DNA from: an uncultured Pelagibacteraceae bacterium
GTDB taxonomy: Bacteria > Pseudomonadota > Alphaproteobacteria > Pelagibacterales > Pelagibacteraceae
Length of the DNA: 64,000 nt
Direction: 5' to 3'
Assembly: GCA_902609915.1 (NCBI GenBank)
Contig: CACLTO010000004.1
Coordinates: 1 to 64,000, forward strand
This document shows positions 51,601-60,128 of the stretch, piece after piece. The number at the start of each line of letters is the position of its first letter. Position 1 is the stretch's first letter. The translations under genes and the position numbers were made by a program. Below the pieces are notes generated by a model. That model made no database searches, had not been told where the DNA came from, and saw only the letters and a program-made list of their open reading frames with translations.

Positions 51601-54013
51601 AATGGACTCGGGAAATTTTGCTACTGCTAGTTTAACTTTTGATATAGTTGAAGATACGAGTGGAGGTTATGATAGTGGCGACGGAGGTAATTTTTCATTC
51701 ATGTCAACTCCTTATCCTCCAGCAACTTTAACTGTTAATAATACAATTACACCAATATATCTTTACACATCAGGTGGAGTTGGGAGCATTACTTTTACGG
51801 CCACTGGACTACCTACTGGTATATTTATAATGGGAGATGAGATAATGGGAACTCCAGACACTCAGACATTTTCAGGAAGCGCTGTAAATATTATAGCTAC
51901 AGATGAAGACGGAAACACTACAAGCGTAAATATTAATTTCCCTATGGTAGATTCTAATTCTGGAGAAGGTGGAGGAGCAAGTGGACCTATATGGGCAACT
52001 TATCTTTATCCACCTGCATCGCTAACAGAAGGTATTGAAATGCCTGATATGTATTTAGATGCTACAGGAACAGGATTTGTAAGTTATACAGCATCAAATT
52101 TACCGATGGGTTTATATGTTGATGGGGAGTATATTAGAGGAACTCCTAGTATGCAAACTGCTGCAGCTTCTAGTGTAATGATTACTGCTACAGATGATAT
52201 TGGTTCGCAAACCAAATATGTTACATTCCCAAGTGTAGATCCTAGCAGTGGAGGTGGTAGTGTTACTTGGACAACTACACAAGCTGATTTTCCATCTACT
52301 ATGACTAAAGGAACAGAGATATCGTCTATAACTTTAAGTGCAACAGGAATCACGGAACCAATTACTTATACTGATGATGGTAATTTACCAAATGGGATTT
52401 CTTTAACAGCAGGTGTAGTATCCGGCACTCCTCAGAATGTTAGAGCTACAGAGACTTCTGTAACTTTTACTGCTGAGGATATGGATGGTAATAAAGAGAC
52501 CTTGACGGTTTTCTTTCCGATAATAAATGCTGCAAGTGGTATTAGTAATCCTAACTGGATTACCACACCAACAACTACGGGAACTTATACTACAAGTTCA
52601 AATATAAGCATAAGTGCTGAAGCAGTCTCAGTCCCAGCAGCAAATGGAGTAATTTATTCTGCTTCAAGTTTACCTCCAGGGATTACTTTAGATACAGCAA
52701 CAGGGTTTATTTCTGGAACTCCTACAACAGCTGGAACTTATACCTCAGAAATAAAAGTAGAGGATGCAACAGACAGTACTTTTCAAATAAGTGAAACTTT
52801 GACATTTAATATTTCTGGAAGTACATCAGTCACATGGATTACACTTGATACAGATTTTCCTTCAACTTTAACCGTAGATGATCCGATTTCCTCAATAGCG
52901 CTAGATGCTGATGGAGTGGGTGAAATTTCATATGATTATACTGGAACATTACCACCTGGACTAACTTTAGCAGGAGGCTTGTTCTCTGGAACACCAACTA
53001 CATCAAGTGCAACCTCGACTACTATTACTTTTATCGCAACAGATGAGGATGGAAATAATGAGAATTTAGTAGTTACTTTGCCACAAGTGAACGCGAGTGG
53101 TGGAGGCCTGACTTGGAATACAACTGCAGCAGAGTTTTCTTCTTTAACTTTAACAGAGGGTACACCTATGTCTTCAATAACTTTATCAGCAACAGGTGTT
53201 GGTACTATAAGTTATGCTGATGACGCAATGTTACCTGCAGGTATATCTTTAACTGCAGGTATAGTTTCTGGAACTCCTACTTCATCAACCGAGACTGAAA
53301 CATCGGTAACTTTTACGGCACAAGATGATAATGGTGATACTGAAACTTTAACTGTCTCTTTTCCAATAATTAGTGCAAGTGGTGGTATTAGTAATCCAAC
53401 ATGGATGTCAGAACCAATATTTGATTCTACTTATAATATAAATGACAATATAAATATAACAGCAGATGCAGAGTCAGTACCAGCTGCAAACGGAGTTATC
53501 TACTCAGCTACTGGTTTACCCTCTGAACTTACAATTGATACTAACTCTGGCTTAATATCTGGGATGCTTAGTACAGTTAATTCTTATTCAATAACAATTT
53601 TTGCTTATGATCAGACCGATAATACTTATCAAATTAGCTCATCTAGTAGCTTTATAGTTTCGTCTGAAGGAACTGAAACAGTTGAATTTGATACGCCCGC
53701 AGGAACACTCGCTTCTGTAGACGCAGGAGAAACAATCAATGAAACTGTAACAGCAACAGCATCACAAGGTTCTGAAATTACTTACTCTTTCACAGCTACT
53801 AATAACATGAATGCAATGGGTCTTGCTGGTACAAGTATAGTTGTTACTGGAAATACGATTTCTGGTATTGCTCCAAGATTGTATGTGGCAGCTACATATT
53901 CTTTTGCGTTTACTGCTACAATCCCAAATACTCAGACAAATAACAGAACATTTACAATCGATATTTCTCAAGATTCAACTTGCGTATCACCAACTAATAA
54001 TATCTGCACTTAA
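48566..54013 (+). CDS. giant exported FecR-domain protein with helical repeats and Ig-like (He_PIG-type) repeats
   Basis: Signal-like N-terminus, FecR-type region (SIVVSPNSSINISFIDNSILTLVGDSEFLV...GKFTFESGSIA), DSNGDGIADAND Ca-binding-like motif, Met-rich repeats, KAERQALKEERKAKRKAEK helix, ~9 W-x-T...LPxGLxL..G..xGTP domains. Track start 48560 is TTG. Confidence 0.85.
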   Translation: MYLFKKNTFNFIKIKLILPLILSTVFFCNISHSEQIFTGFVESLEGQAKKNINGNLKRLSEYDQIFTNESIVVSPNSSINISFIDNSILTLVGDSEFLVKEFDNTSQEKLFRLEILKGKFTFESGSIAKSKDDAMKIILSEIEVVLNGTLVTGENSEANKSIALVEDSMGKIGSLKVTVGDQTTTISEPSVGINISGSQIQQTTLSTEEVDQIKEIKKEALIKSSTQSEEDIDRALSKQLANGTIPDSNGDGIADANDIEAYKNEIYDFRGERFDYFVEYSTGADMGLMSDIIMNSDPSQSMYLMQSMIDFDQANTTNLMDEVAKAGFDVFSHMAQADGLDPTMPYMDETFDFNEIRTSIVDGMILDQSEQSIDAIARVMAVSDPSMSTYLVEEISNITPQGDENFSIDILASFTEMAPEKLAEFYEEDPETMNKLTTNAFQNADEGDIEMMATIMQETSPKDTALLMTNLVENNPEMIAGVYGTLAEQDFDLFDHIESAKVKSGETVTVSIANDSMYGTEISDGGQIMNMVVDDNIIAYQDEYFQNFKGEVFAEIIAHSEGTSSEVVAELMMDTTNGDTAMFMMEAVMNENPDVLSDVMNNFADQNFDIFEHIEETTIDEENIDIDDNQSENILVTDENLTTTSSPTVVTDNISSGSENKIRLTKAERQALKEERKAKRKAEKIAKQEKRKAERQAAIAERKAVNKAARIATREGNEEEIEFDNIEDDLKEFKTEVFKEMIENSNQNTMSTMAKLVTTTDNSTVSLIFETVISEQNNPEENIDNISNQNLALDFMDNLSNVDSEIVETIYETQTELVNDIVDTALSDVSSEDSEAIANIISSSGNNEVIEMVFNNIVSSNDQSLTTEVFTTLAESEDGADAIITMASTNQSLYENIAQDIDSTYMTAASLYTDTTSQYNTSTTAAAAATSASDTTAYAAGDISWTTYPMSPGTISTSYYVSITGTAESMNGVVYSVSDLPDGLTLDYSTGMIFGTPTSPGVFNTTITATDIMDSGNFATASLTFDIVEDTSGGYDSGDGGNFSFMSTPYPPATLTVNNTITPIYLYTSGGVGSITFTATGLPTGIFIMGDEIMGTPDTQTFSGSAVNIIATDEDGNTTSVNINFPMVDSNSGEGGGASGPIWATYLYPPASLTEGIEMPDMYLDATGTGFVSYTASNLPMGLYVDGEYIRGTPSMQTAAASSVMITATDDIGSQTKYVTFPSVDPSSGGGSVTWTTTQADFPSTMTKGTEISSITLSATGITEPITYTDDGNLPNGISLTAGVVSGTPQNVRATETSVTFTAEDMDGNKETLTVFFPIINAASGISNPNWITTPTTTGTYTTSSNISISAEAVSVPAANGVIYSASSLPPGITLDTATGFISGTPTTAGTYTSEIKVEDATDSTFQISETLTFNISGSTSVTWITLDTDFPSTLTVDDPISSIALDADGVGEISYDYTGTLPPGLTLAGGLFSGTPTTSSATSTTITFIATDEDGNNENLVVTLPQVNASGGGLTWNTTAAEFSSLTLTEGTPMSSITLSATGVGTISYADDAMLPAGISLTAGIVSGTPTSSTETETSVTFTAQDDNGDTETLTVSFPIISASGGISNPTWMSEPIFDSTYNINDNINITADAESVPAANGVIYSATGLPSELTIDTNSGLISGMLSTVNSYSITIFAYDQTDNTYQISSSSSFIVSSEGTETVEFDTPAGTLASVDAGETINETVTATASQGSEITYSFTATNNMNAMGLAGTSIVVTGNTISGIAPRLYVAATYSFAFTATIPNTQTNNRTFTIDISQDSTCVSPTNNICT
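49380..51260 (+). repeat. array of at least six degenerate helical repeats inside the FecR protein
   Basis: Copies such as GLMSDIIMNSDPSQSMYLMQSMID...GFDVFSHMAQA, EMMATIMQETSPKDTALLMTNLVENNPEM...QDFDLFDHIESA, EVVAELMMDTTNGDTAMFMMEAVMNENPDV...QNFDIFEHIEET. Confidence 0.65.
51986..53670 (+). repeat. two ~846-bp super-repeats, each of three Ig-like domains
   Basis: attagtaatcc recurs at 52541 and 53387 (846 bp apart, in frame); preceding domain starts at 51992 and 52835 are 843 bp apart. Confidence 0.65.
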
Positions 54014-55371
54014 TGATATTAAAAAAAAATGTTCTTCAAAATCTATTTTTAATTATCTTAATTGTAACCTTGAGTTTTAATGCAAGTATTAATCCTTTAT
54101 TAATTCAAATCGCTTCTATTAATTTTATTATTCTTTTTTTTTTATGTTTAAAGAATGATGAAATTAAAGAGAGGATTAAAGAAAATTATTTGAATAATAA
54201 ATTTTTTTTTATCCTTTTTTTTGTATATTTGAGTTACCTTGTATTAAAAATAATTCCTTTCCCATTAAGTTTAATCGAAATCTTGGCACCTAATAACTAT
54301 AATCTATATACTTCTATAAAAATTGACAAATCATTATGGTCACTAAGTATAGATCCTGCAAATTCATTTTTTAGACTACTAAACTGTATTAATTTTTTCA
54401 TAATCTTTTTAATATTCCCTGTCTTGTTTAATAGAACTCGATATTTAATGAAATTTTTATTTTTTTTGTGTATCTTGGGTTTTTGCCATGCTGCATTTGC
54501 TACATACTGGATGTTGATTGGAAATCCATCAATTTTTTTTATTGAAAAAATCCATTATCTAAATGCTTCCACGGGTCTCTTTGTAAATAGATCTGTTTTT
54601 GGAACATTTTTATTTTTATGTGCTTTTTCAGGGCTATATTACATAGTAATTTATTTTCAAAAAAATCAAATAACAAACTTTACTTTCGCAGAACAGTTGA
54701 AAAGTAAAGTTTTTTTTATAAGAATCTTTATTATTTTTTTAAGTATTGGAATTCTGACAACTTGGTCTAGAGCTGCAAATTTTAGCTATATTCTTATTTT
54801 ATTCTCTTTTTTACTTTACTCAAAGATATCTTTTAAGAAATATATTAACCCACTATCAACTGTTATAATTTTCATATTAATTTTTGATGTTTGTGTAATG
54901 GCCGTCCTATTTGGCAATGCAAAACTAATTGAAAGATATGCTGAAACTTCACTTTTGAGGGAAACAATAAGATTTGATTTACAGGCTTTTGGTTTAGAAC
55001 AATTTAAAAACTTTTGGTTATTTGGTTATGGCAGTGGTGCTTTTGGAAGTATATTTAAAATCTTTTATCCTATTCCTGATAATTCTTTTAACTATTTAGC
55101 AGAACATGCGCACAATGATGGTGTAGAACTTTTAGGTGAAATAGGATTATTAGGTGTTTCGATATTATTGTTGATATTAATTTTTTATTTTAAAATAATT
55201 TTAAAAGAAATTAATGGAAAAAAACAACTCGGAAGATTCACTTTATTAACTTTATTAATTTTAATTTTGTTTATCCAAAGTTTTGTAGATTTTTCATTAC
55301 ATACACCTGGTATACCAATTTTAATAGTAAGCATTTTGTCTATAGGTTTAATTAACTATGAAAACCAATAA
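54013..55371 (+). CDS. O-antigen polymerase/ligase-like membrane protein (Wzy/WaaL family)
   Basis: Polytopic protein with periplasmic-loop motif FGYGSGAFGSIFKIFYP...EHAHNDGVELLGEIGLLG; ATG overlaps upstream TAA (TAATG). Confidence 0.85.
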   Translation: MILKKNVLQNLFLIILIVTLSFNASINPLLIQIASINFIILFFLCLKNDEIKERIKENYLNNKFFFILFFVYLSYLVLKIIPFPLSLIEILAPNNYNLYTSIKIDKSLWSLSIDPANSFFRLLNCINFFIIFLIFPVLFNRTRYLMKFLFFLCILGFCHAAFATYWMLIGNPSIFFIEKIHYLNASTGLFVNRSVFGTFLFLCAFSGLYYIVIYFQKNQITNFTFAEQLKSKVFFIRIFIIFLSIGILTTWSRAANFSYILILFSFLLYSKISFKKYINPLSTVIIFILIFDVCVMAVLFGNAKLIERYAETSLLRETIRFDLQAFGLEQFKNFWLFGYGSGAFGSIFKIFYPIPDNSFNYLAEHAHNDGVELLGEIGLLGVSILLLILIFYFKIILKEINGKKQLGRFTLLTLLILILFIQSFVDFSLHTPGIPILIVSILSIGLINYENQ

Positions 55372-55385
55372 TTTTTGAAAATATA

Positions 55386-56513
55386 TTATCTATTATCGCT
55401 TACGATATCCTCGTTATCACTTATAATATACCAGTCATCTTGTTCTGCTATATAGGGTTTATATGTTTTAAATAAAGTTTCTGATGGAGTTAATAAACTT
55501 ATTACATTATTCCATTTTACTAATTTGGTTGAAGGAATGAAAACTATATCATTTGGAAGAATATAAAAATTGTTTGCTGCAATAAATGCAGCAGGATTAT
55601 TTAAGTCAATCGTAAATATATCTATGTATAGGAATTTGTTTAAATTTTCTCTCATTACATAAATATTTTTTGTTTTAGCGGTAGCTTTATTGATCCCTTT
55701 AGTTGCTAATAATTCAGTCAATGTTAAATCTTTATATACAGAAATCGGTCCCGAAGTAGTAAACTCACCAAAGGCAAAGGCCTGGTCAGTATCAGACTCT
55801 GATACATGTAAAACATCATCTTTCCTTAAATACACATCTAAATCAGTATTATTCTTATTCAGTAATTCAAAAAGATCTATTTCAAAAACTTCATCGCCTC
55901 TTCTTAGTAACGCAGTCTTCATATAACTTTTTTGATCTTTAATATAGCCAGCCCGTATAAGAGCATCTAAAACTTTTAAAGGTTGCTCAGAAAGTAAAAT
56001 CGATAAAGGACGATTAATTGCACCTGTTATATAAACATATGAACTATTATATTGCTCAATCTTTACAATTGTTTCAGGTTCTTGGTAAAAAGTTTTTAAT
56101 ACTTCATTTATAAATGATTGAGCTTCCTCTTTAGTTTTACCATCTATAACAATTTGCCCAGCATAAGGAATTGTTACATCTCCTTTTGGACTGATAGTAT
56201 ATGAGCCATTAATGTCATCGATATCTGTGATAGACACATTTATAACATCACCTGGGCCTATAGTGTAATAATACTCATTCTCATCCATTAGCTTGATGAT
56301 TTTTTTATCTTTATTTTTTTTCATATCCTCAAATTTAGGAAGAGAAGCTGTATTGATTTTATTTAGATTATGAAATTTTAGAGTAACGCCCCTTTGTTCT
56401 AGGCCTATTTTTTTTGGATTTTTACTTTTTGGTTCACTCTTGAAACCCGTTGAGTTTGTACAACCAACTAAAAGAAGGAAAACTAACAGAATCTTTAAGT
56501 ACATATGATTCAT
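55386..56513 (-). CDS. polysaccharide export lipoprotein (Wza-like)
   Basis: Lipobox LLVGC; YTIGPGDVINVSITDIDDINGSYTISPKGDVTIPYAGQIVIDGKT, SLBB-like repeats. Confidence 0.92.
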   Translation of the reverse strand: MNHMYLKILLVFLLLVGCTNSTGFKSEPKSKNPKKIGLEQRGVTLKFHNLNKINTASLPKFEDMKKNKDKKIIKLMDENEYYYTIGPGDVINVSITDIDDINGSYTISPKGDVTIPYAGQIVIDGKTKEEAQSFINEVLKTFYQEPETIVKIEQYNSSYVYITGAINRPLSILLSEQPLKVLDALIRAGYIKDQKSYMKTALLRRGDEVFEIDLFELLNKNNTDLDVYLRKDDVLHVSESDTDQAFAFGEFTTSGPISVYKDLTLTELLATKGINKATAKTKNIYVMRENLNKFLYIDIFTIDLNNPAAFIAANNFYILPNDIVFIPSTKLVKWNNVISLLTPSETLFKTYKPYIAEQDDWYIISDNEDIVSDNR

Positions 56514-56527
56514 TTATATATTAATTT

Positions 56528-57727
56528 TTAAAAAAATGAAAAAAATTTAATAATAAATTTCAAACTAAGAATTAAAAATAATAATTCCACAAAAAATAGA
56601 GAAAGAATCAAACCATAAAGCCCTAAAAAATTTCCAAGAAAGATAAATATAAATAACGAAAAAATAGCTGTAATTAGGGATATATTTCTTTGGAATAACA
56701 TTTGGTCATTATAATAAAAATAAACATTCATCATTGTTGTTAATCCTCTTAAAAAGGCAATAGGAAATAAAAAGTAAACATATTTAATTATTATATCTAA
56801 AGGGTATTGGTCACTTAAAAGAATATTAAATAAAAAATTCCCAAAGTAATAATGAATTAATATTGCAATTAAAATAGCTATAACAAATAAACCTAATGAT
56901 TTTATAATCATTTGATTGTCTTTTTTTTTGGAGTAATCAGGCATTATGATTTTTTGTAATTGAAATAAAGGAATAAGTAAAACTTCTAATACTAATAACA
57001 AAATTGCATAGGTGGCTACTTCACTTTTTAAAATCAAAAATGGTGAAATTGTTAAACCCATATAAATTGTAAAATGATTGGATAAACTGATTATAAGATA
57101 ATTTTTTGCTTTTAAAGCAAATTCAAAGATTCCGTTCCTCAATCTTTTAACATTATTATCTTCATATCTAAGGTAAATCAAAAACTGCAGAATAATTGAA
57201 AATATTACAGAATAAATAAAAAAGTTTAAAACTTTATAAATAGTCAACTCATTTTTATTGATCAAGATTAATAAAAGGAAAAGTAAAGTTTTTGATAAAA
57301 GAATAAGATTTAATTTTAAATTTTTATTTATAGAAACTAAGAATCCTTCGTAAGAAAAAATTAAAATAAAACACAAAAATGATGATAAAAGAATTGATTT
57401 TGTATCAAAATTATTTAAAAAAAAATATAAGATTATCAAAGGGAAAATAAACAAAAAAATTAAACTTCTTAATCTTATAAAATTATAAAGAATTGATTTA
57501 AATTTATATAAATCTTTATTATAAAGATTGTTGCTATAATGAAAAAAACCAAATTCCATTGCTATTAATAAATATCCAATAGCATTCTTGATTAATTGAA
57601 AATTTGCAAAATCTTCAACTTTTAAATTATTAATTAATACTATCGCTAAAATTAAACTAGAAATTCTAAACAATAATTGCGCTGAAGAGTTTACTGTGAG
57701 AATCTTAAATAAATTAAGTAACTTCAT
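56528..57727 (-). CDS. polysaccharide flippase-like membrane protein (Wzx/MATE-like)
   Basis: ~399 aa, about 12 TM segments, N-terminal NSSAQLLFRISSLILAIVLINNL typical of Wzx proteins. Confidence 0.75.
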   Translation of the reverse strand: MKLLNLFKILTVNSSAQLLFRISSLILAIVLINNLKVEDFANFQLIKNAIGYLLIAMEFGFFHYSNNLYNKDLYKFKSILYNFIRLRSLIFLFIFPLIILYFFLNNFDTKSILLSSFLCFILIFSYEGFLVSINKNLKLNLILLSKTLLFLLLILINKNELTIYKVLNFFIYSVIFSIILQFLIYLRYEDNNVKRLRNGIFEFALKAKNYLIISLSNHFTIYMGLTISPFLILKSEVATYAILLLVLEVLLIPLFQLQKIIMPDYSKKKDNQMIIKSLGLFVIAILIAILIHYYFGNFLFNILLSDQYPLDIIIKYVYFLFPIAFLRGLTTMMNVYFYYNDQMLFQRNISLITAIFSLFIFIFLGNFLGLYGLILSLFFVELLFLILSLKFIIKFFSFF

Positions 57728-57742
57728 TGAATATTAGTTGAT

Positions 57743-58570
57743 TTAATTTTTTATCTTTTTAATAAATTGATTAAAAAATTTTCTATTAATTAACTTTCTC
57801 TTAAAATCAAATATTATACCCCATTTAGAGTAATAATATAATATAGATTTTAAGTGCATAATAAATATTCTTAAATTTTTATGTGAACTTCGATTATGTA
57901 CATGAGTTACTTTAATAGATTTAAAATAAATTGTATCAAATTTTTCAGAAATTCTTCTATACCAATCAAGATCTTCTACATATAAAAAAAAATTTTTGTC
58001 GTAAGTTCCCACTTTTTTAATTACTTCAGCTTTTGTAAAATAACAAGCACCATGAATAAAAGGAACATTTAAAATAAATTTACATTTTTTTAAGGAATCT
58101 ATTTTTTGATGAATTTTGGTAGAATATTTGTCATAATTAAAAAAAAATCTTAAAATAAAATTCAATAAACTTGGTATGGCCCTGCAAATCTGTTGTGTAC
58201 TTCCATCAATATTAACTAACATTGGTGAAAGCAATCCATAACTTTTTTTTTTTCTTAGAAAATTTATACAAGAAACTACATCATTTGGTTTTAGATAAAT
58301 ATCAGGATTTAAAATTAAATAGATTGGATTAATGTTAATCGTATTTCTTATGTTATAATTATGACCGTTGCCGAAACCAATGTTCTTATCTGAAGCAAAG
58401 TAATTGTATCTATTTTTTTTGCAAAATCTTGATAAACTTTTTTGTTTTGCATTATCAAATATACAAACTTTAACCTTCATCTTTTTAATTTTTTTAACAA
58501 AAAATAAAACTTTGGATAATTCTGAAATATTTGAATTATAAGATACTAATGAAATTACTAAAGTATTCAT
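57743..58570 (-). CDS. glycosyltransferase family 2 (rhamnosyltransferase-like)
   Basis: VISLVSYNSNISELSKVL, NIGFGNGHNYNIR, LILNPDIYL, FFLYVEDLDWYRRI. Confidence 0.9.
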   Translation of the reverse strand: MNTLVISLVSYNSNISELSKVLFFVKKIKKMKVKVCIFDNAKQKSLSRFCKKNRYNYFASDKNIGFGNGHNYNIRNTININPIYLILNPDIYLKPNDVVSCINFLRKKKSYGLLSPMLVNIDGSTQQICRAIPSLLNFILRFFFNYDKYSTKIHQKIDSLKKCKFILNVPFIHGACYFTKAEVIKKVGTYDKNFFLYVEDLDWYRRISEKFDTIYFKSIKVTHVHNRSSHKNLRIFIMHLKSILYYYSKWGIIFDFKRKLINRKFFNQFIKKIKN

Positions 58571-58573
58571 AAA

Positions 58574-59047
58574 CTAAAGAGAATTTGTTCTAATAAAATT
58601 TTGAATTATTTTTGATATATTTGATTTTGGTAATCTTATCTTATTTATATCTTTTTTTATTAAAAATTTAAGAATTTTAATTTCTAATTTTTTTTGAGAA
58701 TAACATACAGTTAATTTCATTTTTTTTTCGAGATTCTTAATTGACATCTTTTGATCATGTCCTGCTTCATCTTTCTCTCTTGGAAAAACTATAAATTTTT
58801 TATTTGCATTAATAAGATCAATAAGAGTACCATAACCTCCATGTGTAATAACTAGATTACTTTTTTTAATATTTAATAAATGTTTTTTATAATTAAATTC
58901 TTTTGAATATCTAATATATTTAGGTAGATAATCTCCTCCACCAATTTGAGCAACACATTTTATCTTATTAACTTTACAAAAATTATCAAAAGGTTTTACC
59001 AGCCTATCAAAACCTTTATGAAATTTACCAACAGTTAAATAGATCAA
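58574..59047 (-). CDS. PssE/Alg13-like glycosyltransferase subunit (GT28 C-terminal type)
   Basis: MIYLTVGKFHKGFDRLVK...NLVITHGGYGTLIDLI...FIVFPREKDEAGHDQ. Confidence 0.85.
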   Translation of the reverse strand: MIYLTVGKFHKGFDRLVKPFDNFCKVNKIKCVAQIGGGDYLPKYIRYSKEFNYKKHLLNIKKSNLVITHGGYGTLIDLINANKKFIVFPREKDEAGHDQKMSIKNLEKKMKLTVCYSQKKLEIKILKFLIKKDINKIRLPKSNISKIIQNFIRTNSL

Positions 59048-59496
59048 AATAAAAATCCTTTCGATAAAATTGCTTTTGGGTAATACTTTTTTAAAACTCT
59101 ATACTGAATAATAAATAAGTCTGAAAAATAATAAGAAATTCTTCCAGTCAGTGTTGGTGTTAAAACATTTGCGGCACTCTCTATAAAAATTATACGTGTT
59201 CTAAAAAAAATTTTTGCTAAGATTATTGTGCCTAAACATACATCTGCGCCAGTTGAAATTATCAATTTAGGTTTTTCTTTAAATAAAATTATAAAAGATT
59301 GAATAAAATTTATTAATGTTCTAAATAAATTTTTTCGTGGATGGAAAATATAATATTTAACATCTTTATCATCATAATTTGATTTAAAAGTAACGTGATA
59401 TTTTTTAGAGAAATTAATACCTTTCAAAGATTTTTTCAGCTCGTTGTAATGGCCGCCAGGAGAATAGATTAAACAAGTTTTGCTTTTTATAATCAT
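59044..59496 (-). CDS. PssD/Alg14-like glycosyltransferase subunit
   Basis: CLIYSPGGHYNELKK, KPKLIISTGADVCLG, RIIFIESAAN; 4-bp overlap with PssE-like gene. Confidence 0.85.
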   Translation of the reverse strand: MIIKSKTCLIYSPGGHYNELKKSLKGINFSKKYHVTFKSNYDDKDVKYYIFHPRKNLFRTLINFIQSFIILFKEKPKLIISTGADVCLGTIILAKIFFRTRIIFIESAANVLTPTLTGRISYYFSDLFIIQYRVLKKYYPKAILSKGFLF

Positions 59497-60128
59497 TTTT
59501 TTAAGTATTTATTTATTGCTTTATTTGTGTCTTTTATAATTAAAATTTTATCTTTTTTACTGAATGTGTTAAATACTCTTAAATCATCATAACAATATAT
59601 GTCTAAGGGAAACTTTTTTATAAATGAGTATATACGCAAATAATACAAAAAAAAATTAGTACTCAAATAATTTTTAAAATTGTTATCAAAAAAAATCCTT
59701 AAATCCAAGTCTGAATTTATTTTAATAATTTTTTTTTCTGAGGATGTTGAGCCAATAACTATTGCTTCTTTTATATCCTTAAAATTTAAAATTTTATTAA
59801 CTACTTTTTTATACGTGTAGTTCATTTTATTTAGATCGTTTGTATAATTTAAAGAATATCTATTTATCAGCCAAAATTGGCATAAAAAAACCCAAAAGAA
59901 AGTATGAATAATTATTATGCACAGAAGTAGATTCAACGATGTAAGAGAAAAAAAAATTGAGATAAGTAAAATTTCAGTAATAATCCTAAAAGATAGTTCT
60001 TTAAGTTGCATTCCTCTGATACCTTGAAAAAACCAATTAACTAATAGAATAAATATAAATGAATTAAATAAAGTATCTAATAAAGTATTTCTTTTTATAA
60101 ATTTAAATTTTCTTTTGTAAATTTTCAT
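59493..60128 (-). CDS. membrane protein with C-terminal pol-beta-type nucleotidyltransferase-like domain
   Basis: N-terminal TM segments, then AIVIGSTSSEKKIIKINSDLDLRIFFD (GS-x-DxD pattern). Track start 60200 is TTG; ATG at 60128. Confidence 0.6.
   Translation of the reverse strand: MKIYKRKFKFIKRNTLLDTLFNSFIFILLVNWFFQGIRGMQLKELSFRIITEILLISIFFSLTSLNLLLCIIIIHTFFWVFLCQFWLINRYSLNYTNDLNKMNYTYKKVVNKILNFKDIKEAIVIGSTSSEKKIIKINSDLDLRIFFDNNFKNYLSTNFFLYYLRIYSFIKKFPLDIYCYDDLRVFNTFSKKDKILIIKDTNKAINKYLKK

Noticed and set aside
52084-52353. Minus ORF of 89 aa within the Ig-repeat region
   Set aside because: Antisense shadow ORF of the repeat-rich CDS.
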